This document shows, one piece after another, positions 1-4,939 of a stretch of DNA of 7,620 nt. Every line of letters begins with the position of its first letter. Position 1 is the stretch's first letter. The position numbers and the translations under genes are program-made. This stretch comes from Eggerthellaceae bacterium (GTDB lineage Bacteria; Actinomycetota; Coriobacteriia; Coriobacteriales; Eggerthellaceae), in NCBI GenBank assembly GCA_017559045.1, contig JAFYTB010000073.1:1-7620 (forward strand), given 5' to 3'. A model generated the notes under the pieces. It did no database searches. It saw nothing but the letters and a program-made list of their open reading frames with translations, and was not told where the DNA came from.

Positions 1-7
1 ATTCTTA

Positions 8-27
8 TATGTTCATCGAGATGTCAA
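8..27. repeat. Left subterminal inverted repeat of the IS
   Basis: Positions 8-27 are the reverse complement of 1737-1756 with one mismatch (T24 against G1740). The outer 16 bases, TATGTTCATCGAGATG, match perfectly. The single difference makes the outward-reading hexamer TTGACA here (minus strand, 22-27) but TTGGCA at the other end. Confidence 0.92.
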
Positions 28-29
28 TA

Positions 30-80
30 AACAAAAATCGGCCAACCTCCCAAACTTCGCGGCAGTGAGAGAGGTTGGCC
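30..80 (-). terminator. Terminator-like hairpin at the 3' end of the IS transcript
   Basis: On the minus strand, GGCCAACCTC (80-71) pairs perfectly with GAGGTTGGCC (49-40) across a 21-nt loop. A T-rich run (GATTTTTGTTT) follows directly at about 39-29. This has the form of a Rho-independent terminator, although the loop is long. It would end the transposase transcript or the guide RNA just inside the terminal inverted repeat. Alternatively, the hairpin is a structural stem of the guide RNA itself. Confidence 0.6.
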
Positions 81-428
81 TCCATTCATCCTTCGGCGAG
101 CAGCCCCAGTGCGTGTCTTTCAGGCTCGGCCGGAATGAGGCCGATTCATCATCCGGACGCTCGATAGCAACGGTCTACTCTTATATCCTCGCATACGGCT
201 TGGCGCCGCGCGTACTTCAGTCCTTCTGGGCCGGGCAGTGTCGCTCCTTCCCGCCATGCGGGGAGTCTACCATCGTGCGTTCGTCATCGGATGCCATTCG
301 ATGGGCGCTTCATGGCGCCTTTCGGCACATAGAATTGTCGCGAGTTACCCGCCGTCCTGAAGGCCGGCCGCCTCGGGAGGGATGGTCTATGTCATGCGGG
401 CGCCCCGGCCCGCGGGAATCGCATTCTC
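81..428 (-). ncRNA. Candidate guide RNA (seekRNA/bridge RNA) region of the IS1111-group element
   Basis: About 350 bases between the transposase stop and the terminal hairpin hold no convincing gene; the plus-strand ORF at 65-463 has no recognisable protein features. IS1111-group elements are known to encode a structured guide RNA downstream of the transposase, in the same orientation. What is visible: a short GC-rich inverted repeat CCCGC/GCGGG at 250-262; a 14-mer (173-186) identical to the predicted joined element ends; and a TACCCG at 346-351 followed by CCGTC at 352-356, resembling the right-end flank at 1762-1769. RNA ends and folding are not established, so these limits are only the gene-free interval. 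Confidence 0.4.
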
Positions 429-1577
429 TTACGCGGCCCTTCCCCGTGCGAGCTCGGCCTTGATCGTCTTCCCTATGATCCAGATCCAGCGGATCTGCTC
501 GTTCACGACGGCCGTCTTGGCCTTGTTCGAGGGCTTGCCGCGCTCTTCGGTGAGGTGCCTGTAGCGCTTGAGCAGGCGAGCGTTGGCCTTCGCGGCGAGA
601 CGCTCGACCTCGGGCGACACTTCTTGCTCTTTGGCGAGCCTCTTCTTGTCGAAGCTGCGGCGGGAGATGGACGCGTTGCCCTCGACCAGGGCGCGCCTCA
701 GATGCGAGTTGCCGGCCTTGGTTATGCCTCCGTGCTTCTCCCTCTCGCCGCTCGAGTTGTTCCTGGGCACGGTGCCGAGCCAGCAGGACACCTGGTCGCC
801 GTTGCCGAAGCGGTCGAAGTCCCCGAACTCGGCGGCCGCTAGGAACGCGTTTCCGACGTCGAGGCCCTTGAGCCTCATGATCGCGTCGACGTAGGGCTTC
901 CACCTGGGCTTCTGCGACTCCCTCGCCACGAGCTCGCGGCATCCCTTCTCGAACTCGGCCGCCTGCTTCACATTGTTCCTGTACGCATCGTAGGTCGCCT
1001 GCGCGGCCTCGTCGTCGAAGCTGATGGAGTCGAGCCACCTGGCGTGATCCGTGCCCCATGCCCTCTTGCGCTTGCCCGTACTCGTCTTCGCGTTCCAGAC
1101 GTGTCCGTGGCGCAGCAGGAAGGCCTGCAGCTGCTGCTTCGCCCGTTTGGTGGCGTTGACGGCGTCGGCGCAGAGGCGGGCGAGGTCGCGGGCGGCCTCC
1201 GTCTCCCGATCGGGCACCCAGACGATTGTGTAGTCGCTCATGGGGTTGGTGATCTCGCGCAGGATGGTCCTCGCGTCGAGCTTGTCGCACTTCTGCTGCC
1301 TGTCCCTCGTCGAGCGCGGCAGCGTGCTCACCGCGATGATGTCGCAGTCGTAGCCGAGACAGCGCAGGTCCCTGCAGAGGGTGTAGGCGGTGCATCCTGA
1401 TTCGTATGCGCAGTAGACGGGGCCCTCGAGGGTCGAGAGCCATCTGGCGATGACTTCGGCGCTCGGACAGTCGTTGAAGGTCTTCGCCTTCGTTTCCCCG
1501 GAATCCGTGTTCAGCGCTTGGCACGTGACAGACCTTGCGTGCACGTCCATACCGACGTAGGTGGTATACTTGCCCAT
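429..1577 (-). CDS. IS110-family (IS1111 group) DEDD/serine transposase
   Basis: This is a 382-residue recombinase that cuts and joins DNA under direction of an element-encoded RNA. The N-terminal RuvC-like domain opens with YVGMDVHARS (Asp11), followed by AYESG (Glu59) and KCDKLDAR (Asp98, Asp101), giving the DEDD set. The C-terminal Tnp_20 domain has LGTVPRNNSSGE and the GGITKAGNSHLRRALVE stretch, with the candidate catalytic serine at 275/276. Length is in the usual family range and both domains are intact. I chose the ATG at 1577-1575 because an AAAGGGG ribosome site sits about 7 bases upstream and the family usually starts right before the first Asp; a GTG at 1625 would add 16 unconserved residues. 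The codons are richer in G and C than those of the hydrogenase genes, as expected for an acquired element. Confidence 0.93.
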   Translation of the reverse strand: MGKYTTYVGMDVHARSVTCQALNTDSGETKAKTFNDCPSAEVIARWLSTLEGPVYCAYESGCTAYTLCRDLRCLGYDCDIIAVSTLPRSTRDRQQKCDKLDARTILREITNPMSDYTIVWVPDRETEAARDLARLCADAVNATKRAKQQLQAFLLRHGHVWNAKTSTGKRKRAWGTDHARWLDSISFDDEAAQATYDAYRNNVKQAAEFEKGCRELVARESQKPRWKPYVDAIMRLKGLDVGNAFLAAAEFGDFDRFGNGDQVSCWLGTVPRNNSSGEREKHGGITKAGNSHLRRALVEGNASISRRSFDKKRLAKEQEVSPEVERLAAKANARLLKRYRHLTEERGKPSNKAKTAVVNEQIRWIWIIGKTIKAELARGRAA

Positions 1578-1736
1578 CGGGAAGCCCCTTTCACTCTGTG
1601 GCTCTGGCGCCAGGTTTTTCGACACCCTAATGCTAACCCACGCTGAGCCGAATGAGCGGCCTTTAAAGGTTGAGCTCGGAGAGTCGGCAAGGCTTTAAGC
1701 CGTTTGAAAGTGAATCAGGGCTTCCTTGCTTTTTTC
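1578..1736 (-). other. Non-coding 5' end of the IS (transposase leader)
   Basis: This is the stretch between the right inverted repeat and the transposase start. It contains a perfect 10-bp palindrome CCTTTAAAGG (1660-1669), a GCCG/CGGC pair just before it (1647-1650 and 1657-1660), and a GGCTT/AAGCC pair (1691-1701). No gene and no convincing promoter hexamer pair was seen. Together with 1765-1871, which is also featureless, it makes up the gene-free interval between the transposase and the cytochrome b gene. Confidence 0.5.
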
Positions 1737-1756
1737 TTGGCATCTCGATGAACATA
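1737..1756. repeat. Right subterminal inverted repeat of the IS
   Basis: This is the partner of the repeat at 8-27, 19 of 20 bases complementary. It lies upstream of the transposase start, so in transposase orientation it marks the 5' end of the element. Confidence 0.92.
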
Positions 1757-1871
1757 GTGTCTACCCGTCTTCCCCAAAAACGACATCGAGCAGCCGACCC
1801 GCGACTGCCCAAAGGAATCAACTTCTCTTAATGCCGTCTCTTTGAAAACGGTTTGATTGCACCATAAAGAC

Positions 1872-1898
1872 GAGGCGGCCGATATACGGCCGCCCCTC
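1872..1898 (-). terminator. Terminator hairpin after the hydrogenase operon
   Basis: GGCGGCCG (1874-1881) and CGGCCGCC (1887-1894) form a perfect 8-bp GC stem with loop ATATA, about 50 bases beyond the cytochrome b stop codon. Outer GA/TC pairs extend it over a small bulge. On the minus strand it is followed by only a weak T-rich stretch (GTCTTTATG), so it may be an imperfect intrinsic terminator or a 3'-end stabiliser. Confidence 0.65.
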
Positions 1899-1947
1899 TT
1901 ATCATTTGGTAAAGCAGCAACTGCTCAAGCAATCGCCTGCCCGGAAC

Positions 1948-2691
1948 TTAGTCCTGGACTTCCTTCTCCTCGCGAACCTCGAGGGTGTTCAGCCACTTAC
2001 CATGCTTCTTCTTGGTGTAAGCGTAGTCAGCAATGCCGTTGCCGAACATGGTGCCGAACTCGACGTTGGTGACCGGGTAGATAGCACCGAGGAAGAAGTG
2101 AACTGCAAAGACAGCTGCGGTGCAGACTGCAGTCACGAGGTGCAGACGCCAGAGGAACCAAGTCATGCCTGCGCCAAGCTCCAGGTTGATGATGCCGAAG
2201 ATACCCTCGGGGGTGTTAGCCCACATAAGGAAGCCGGTAGCACCGAGGACAACGCAGCCGAGGATCAGGCAGATGCCTGCGCCCTTCTGGCCGGTGTTGT
2301 ACTTGTCTTGCGGCGGAACATAGTGAGGCGGCTGGTTACGGAACAGATACGGATCAAGGTAACCACCCATGGGAGCCTTAACCCAGCCCCAGTCGTCCTT
2401 GTCATAGTGAGTACAAGTGTCCATGAAGCGGGCAAAGTTCTTGTAGCAACCGATGATGTAGACAATCGGAGCAGCGATGAGAACGAAGCCCATGATGCAG
2501 TGCAGGAACGCAGAAGCGCCGCGAGCAAAGTCAACGCCAGCAACGAGAAGAATGCCGGTGATCAGCAGCGTGCAGAAGCTGACTGCGACGAAGCCGTGCA
2601 TGATGCGCGAAGCAACGCGATGCTTGAAGATCTTAACCTCTACACCGGACTCCTGCTTAGCAGCCGGGTTAGTGATTTCCATTTCGCTCAT
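1948..2691 (-). CDS. Cytochrome b subunit of membrane-bound [FeFe]-hydrogenase (formate dehydrogenase gamma-like)
   Basis: This 247-residue integral membrane di-heme cytochrome b resembles the gamma subunits FdnI/FdoI of formate dehydrogenases. Its likely role is to pass electrons between the hydrogenase and menaquinone. Four hydrophobic helices are visible at about 33-52, 60-82, 136-157 and 180-205. Candidate heme-ligand histidines are His32, His64, His184 and His198, and the KYNTGQK motif (130-136) before helix 3 is typical of the gamma family. The N-terminus (KIFKHRVASRIMHGF) matches the usual pre-helix-1 region. The start is firm: an AGGAGGT site (2706-2700) lies 8 bases before the ATG and overlaps the stop codon of the small-subunit gene, so the two are probably translationally coupled. 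It is the last gene of the minus-strand operon. The partner assignment comes from gene order; a formate dehydrogenase subunit is the alternative, but no formate dehydrogenase gene is nearby. Confidence 0.88.
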   Translation of the reverse strand: MSEMEITNPAAKQESGVEVKIFKHRVASRIMHGFVAVSFCTLLITGILLVAGVDFARGASAFLHCIMGFVLIAAPIVYIIGCYKNFARFMDTCTHYDKDDWGWVKAPMGGYLDPYLFRNQPPHYVPPQDKYNTGQKGAGICLILGCVVLGATGFLMWANTPEGIFGIINLELGAGMTWFLWRLHLVTAVCTAAVFAVHFFLGAIYPVTNVEFGTMFGNGIADYAYTKKKHGKWLNTLEVREEKEVQD

Positions 2692-2704
2692 TCGAAGTCA
2701 CCTC

Positions 2705-3127
2705 CTATTCTGCAGCGTGGGCCGCACCAAGATAGGATGCGTCCGTCTCTTCGATGGCCTCCTCGATGGAGACCTCCTTCAGGTGAGCGATGTGATGCTC
2801 GACATCGCTGCCGTATACGGTGTGAAGCAGACGATGAGAAAGCTCCGACTCAGCGGGAGCAACAGCACCCGGAGAGAGGAAGGTTTCGTACAGGGTGATA
2901 ACCTCAGGGTTTGCGTGGGAGACGCGCAGCGTCATGCCAGCATCCTGAGAGTAAAGGCCACCGATTCGGGTGGTGATGTACTTCTTTGCCTTCTCGATGG
3001 AGCTGATGGCGAAAGTGCCGATGCCGCTAGCGAGGATGGCAGAGATAACGACGGTCACAGCGCCCTTGATGGCCTCGCGACGCGTAATAGTGGCGGGATC
3101 GCCAATGATTCGTTCAATATGAGACAT
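2705..3127 (-). CDS. hydB: [FeFe]-hydrogenase small subunit with Tat-like N-terminus
   Basis: This 140-residue protein is the counterpart of the periplasmic Desulfovibrio hydrogenase small subunit, which wraps around the catalytic subunit and provides its export signal. Residues 15-21 read TRREAIK, a twin-arginine-like motif (Arg16-Arg17) lacking the usual Phe/Leu two residues on, followed by a hydrophobic segment at about 22-43. The mature part carries the family signature: RIGGLYSQDA (54-63), RVSHANPEV (68-76), LYETFL (79-84) and SHRLLHTVY (97-105). No clear AxA cleavage site is seen, so the helix could stay as a membrane anchor. A run of six G residues (3138-3133) serves as ribosome site 5 bases before the ATG. 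The gene begins 11 bases after the catalytic-subunit stop. It probably carries the catalytic subunit across the membrane as a hitchhiker, since that subunit has no signal of its own. Confidence 0.88.
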   Translation of the reverse strand: MSHIERIIGDPATITRREAIKGAVTVVISAILASGIGTFAISSIEKAKKYITTRIGGLYSQDAGMTLRVSHANPEVITLYETFLSPGAVAPAESELSHRLLHTVYGSDVEHHIAHLKEVSIEEAIEETDASYLGAAHAAE

Positions 3128-3138
3128 GATGACCCCCC

Positions 3139-4332
3139 TTAGAAAATCGAATGCTCGATCGGCTGGCCGCCACCGTTAATGCAGCCGCCCGGGCAGTTCA
3201 TGACCTCGATGAAGTGATAGTCACAAGTGCCAGCGTTGATCTGCTCGATGACAGGCTCGACGTTCTCAACACCGCTGACGATAGCGACCTTGACGTCAAC
3301 GGACTCAGCGCCCGTAGCAGCCTTGAGGTCAGCGTTCAGCGGGATGGTGATGGTGGCCTCCCTGAGAGCGCCCTCACCACGAACAGCGTCGATCTCGAGA
3401 ACAGCGAGTTCCTCGCCGGAGACGACTGCGTAAGCGGTACGGAGAGCTGCCTCCATAACGCCACCGGTTGCGCCGAAGATGACGCCAGCACCAGAGCCGG
3501 TGCCGAGAAGCTTGTCGACTTCACCCTCAGGCAGGCTTGCGAAATCAATGCCAGCCTCAGCGATCATCTCAGCGAGCTCGCGGGTGGTGATGACAGCGTC
3601 GACGTCCTGGTAGCCGCTGGAGATGAACTCGGGGCGAGATGCCTCGAACTTCTTAGCGGTGCAGGGCATGATGGCAACGCTGTAAACGTCTGCCGGGTTA
3701 ACACCGAGGTTCTTTGCGCCATAGGTCTTGATGAGTGCGCCGAGCATCATCATCGGGGACTTAGCGGTAGAGAGGTTCGGGAGAATCTCGGGGTGGAACA
3801 GCTCAGCGTAGCGGACCCAGCCCGGGCAGCAGCTCGTGAACTGGGGAAGAACGCCAGCGTTCTCGTAGCCCGGGAGACCGAGGCTCTTGAAAATACGGCC
3901 GAGAAGCTCGTAGCCCTCCTCCATGATGGTGAGGTCAGCGGAGAACAGGGTGTCATAGACAACCGTGAAGCCGAGCTCACGCAGGGCAGAGAACATCTTG
4001 CCCTCAGCGTTGGTACCAACCTCTGCGCCAAAGGCTTCTGCCAGCGCAACGCGGACAGCCGGAGCCGGCTGAACCACAACGGTCTTACCAGCGGCGATAG
4101 CCGCCTTGACGTCCTCAACCATGCTGACGTCCTGGATGCGTCCGAACGGGCATGCCACCAGGCATCGACCGCAGTTAACGCACTTTTCGGGGTCAATCGC
4201 ATGCTTGGTGCCCAGGCCATTAACAGTGATGGCGCCGGTCGGGCACTGCTTGACGCATGCGTCGCAGCCCTTGCATTCCCCCGTGATGGTAATCACGCCA
4301 TTCGCAAGGATATCTTCGCAGATGCTGCTCAA
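3139..4332 (-). CDS. hydA: [FeFe]-hydrogenase catalytic (large) subunit
   Basis: This 397-residue enzyme interconverts H2 with protons and electrons at the H-cluster. Two ferredoxin-type [4Fe-4S] motifs lie at the N-terminus: Cys20/23/26/30 and Cys51/54/57/61. The H-cluster domain has all three signatures: TSCCPGW (166-172, with the Cys168 proton-relay and Cys169 ligand positions), MPCTAKKFE (222-230) and EVMNCPGGCINGGGQP (376-391, Cys380 and Cys384). The adjacent cysteine pair marks a catalytic prototype enzyme rather than a sensory one. It lacks the extra N-terminal [2Fe-2S] modules of clostridial or NAD-linked enzymes and ends right after the third motif, because the small subunit is a separate gene, as in periplasmic Desulfovibrio enzymes. 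Translation starts at TTG, 5 bases after a GGAGGT site. It is first in a three-gene operon and needs HydE, HydG and HydF for maturation. Confidence 0.95.
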   Translation of the reverse strand: MSSICEDILANGVITITGECKGCDACVKQCPTGAITVNGLGTKHAIDPEKCVNCGRCLVACPFGRIQDVSMVEDVKAAIAAGKTVVVQPAPAVRVALAEAFGAEVGTNAEGKMFSALRELGFTVVYDTLFSADLTIMEEGYELLGRIFKSLGLPGYENAGVLPQFTSCCPGWVRYAELFHPEILPNLSTAKSPMMMLGALIKTYGAKNLGVNPADVYSVAIMPCTAKKFEASRPEFISSGYQDVDAVITTRELAEMIAEAGIDFASLPEGEVDKLLGTGSGAGVIFGATGGVMEAALRTAYAVVSGEELAVLEIDAVRGEGALREATITIPLNADLKAATGAESVDVKVAIVSGVENVEPVIEQINAGTCDYHFIEVMNCPGGCINGGGQPIEHSIF

Positions 4333-4337
4333 AACAC

Positions 4338-4343
4338 ACCTCC
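4338..4343 (-). promoter_or_regulatory. Ribosome binding site fixing the TTG start of hydA
   Basis: On the minus strand GGAGGT lies 5 bases before TTG (4332-4330). The ATG that overlaps its upstream side is out of frame with the hydrogenase, and no in-frame ATG occurs until residue 71, beyond both cluster motifs. The rare TTG is therefore the real start. Confidence 0.8.
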
Positions 4344-4495
4344 ATTTTTATGTCGATTGCGTCCTGCTCAACACCCCAAGATCTAGGAAGGGCCCCTCGC
4401 CCACCTTGTCATCATGCGGCTGAACAATAGATCGAGCCAACACGGCTAGGTAGGTATACCCCCTTCACCGTTTGGCGAAATACGGAGCGGTCGGC

Positions 4496-4524
4496 TTGCC
4501 AACGAAGTTGGTTAGTCATACCAT
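4496..4524 (+). promoter_or_regulatory. Candidate promoter of the regulator-hydG-hydE operon
   Basis: TTGCCA (4496-4501) is followed after 17 bases by TACCAT (4519-4524), matching 5 of 6 and 4 of 6 consensus bases. The start would lie near 4531, about 75 bases before the regulator ATG. A small inverted repeat CCAAC-GAA-GTTGG (4499-4511) lies in the spacer and could bind a protein. This is inferred from sequence only. Confidence 0.48.
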
Positions 4525-4536
4525 TTCGCTCATACC
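4516..4536. repeat. Direct repeat TCATACC x2, candidate operator
   Basis: TCATACC occurs at 4516-4522 and again at 4530-4536, with starts 14 bases apart. The first copy overlaps the plus-strand -10 element and the second covers both predicted transcription starts. A related palindrome GGTATACC lies at 4453-4460 in the hydA leader. The position suggests a binding site for a regulator shared by both operons; no known operator was recognised. Confidence 0.35.
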
Positions 4537-4541
4537 GAATC

Positions 4542-4570
4542 ATCGTAGGATGTAGCATTTTTTTCGTCAA
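4542..4570 (-). promoter_or_regulatory. Candidate promoter of the hydA operon
   Basis: On the minus strand, TTGACG (4570-4565) is followed after 17 bases by TACGAT (4547-4542). That is 5 of 6 and 4 of 6 matches to the -35 and -10 consensus with ideal spacing. A start near 4535 would leave a leader of about 200 nt before the TTG start codon. This is inferred from sequence only. Confidence 0.5.
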
Positions 4571-4606
4571 CACCTCGCGCGACAAAAAGCCGTGGAAGGA
4601 ACGCAG

Positions 4607-4909
4607 ATGACCAGCAAATCTAACCCGGCTGACTTCGAAAAAGCCAATGCGCCCGAAGGAACCATCGCGCTTGTCGGAATCATCGTTGAGAACCAGAATT
4701 CCACGGAAAAGCTGAACTCCATTCTCCACGATTATCGTGCCTACATTATCGGACGCATGGGCATCCCCTGCCCCGATAAAAACGTTTCAGTAATCAGCAT
4801 CGCACTCGACGCACCCCGCGACGTCATCAGCGCCCTCGCTGGTAAGGTCGGAATGCTCGAAGGGGTCTCGAGCAAAACGGTAGTCACGAAGACAGGACCC
4901 GCCGCTTAG
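4607..4909 (+). CDS. TM1266-type iron-only hydrogenase system putative regulator
   Basis: This small 100-residue protein belongs to the family found beside [FeFe]-hydrogenase maturation genes (TM1266 of Thermotoga is the namesake). The fold is ferredoxin-like, as in ACT and NikR C-terminal domains. Visible features are TIALVGIIVENQNSTEKLNSIL (roughly 19-40), the characteristic IIGRMGIP (47-54), and VSVISIALDAPRDVISALAGKVG (about 60-82). No DNA-binding helix-turn-helix or ribbon-helix-helix is present, so a regulatory role is inferred from neighbours and fold only; it may instead bind a ligand or partner. The ATG at 4607 is preferred because GGAAGGA sits 6 bases upstream; a GTG at 4592 would add five residues and place the start before that site. 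It leads the plus-strand operon, 30 bases ahead of hydG. Confidence 0.85.
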   Translation: MTSKSNPADFEKANAPEGTIALVGIIVENQNSTEKLNSILHDYRAYIIGRMGIPCPDKNVSVISIALDAPRDVISALAGKVGMLEGVSSKTVVTKTGPAA

Positions 4910-4939
4910 GGCACGCAAATAGAAAAGGCCAGTGTATAT

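Larger units (their letters stand above)
3..1764 (-). mobile_element. Complete IS110-family insertion sequence, IS1111 group
   Basis: One transposase gene flanked by non-coding ends. The outer parts carry 20-bp inverted repeats with 19 matches (8-27 against 1737-1756), of which 16 bp (8-23 and 1741-1756) are perfect. Subterminal inverted repeats and a long non-coding stretch downstream of the transposase (about 400 bp, against about 180 bp upstream) are known traits of the IS1111 group; the IS110 group proper lacks such repeats and carries its RNA upstream. The exact ends are inferred: 3 and 1764 are proposed because joining them recreates a 14-mer found inside the element (173-186). Only two bases of left flank are visible, so the insertion site and any core duplication cannot be checked. 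The transposase is full length and appears intact, so the element may be active. It sits downstream of the hydrogenase operon terminator and does not break a visible gene. Confidence 0.85.

Noticed and set aside
40..80. The hairpin as a separate short mobile repeat or attachment site
   Set aside because: It lies directly inside the IS inverted repeat and is followed by a T-run in transposase orientation, so a terminator or RNA stem explains it without another element.
65..463. 132-residue plus-strand frame in the 3' non-coding part of the IS
   Set aside because: Its composition is unlike a protein, it runs into the transposase antisense, and the region is better explained as guide-RNA sequence.
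310..1524. 404-residue minus-strand frame overlapping the transposase
   Set aside because: It is a shifted frame of the transposase gene, extremely rich in Arg, Gly and Ala, with no recognisable domain.
1..1764. CRISPR array or short tandem repeats in the non-coding parts
   Set aside because: No regularly spaced repeats were seen; the only long matches are the terminal inverted repeats and the junction-like 14-mer.
1906..2898. 330-residue plus-strand frame opposite the cytochrome b and small-subunit genes
   Set aside because: It spans two antisense genes and their intergenic gap, which a real conserved protein would be unlikely to do, and shows no motif.
3151..4386. 411-residue plus-strand frame opposite hydA
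   Set aside because: It is the antisense shadow of a gene with complete H-cluster motifs. Its Asp/Glu/Leu-rich translation has no domain signature.
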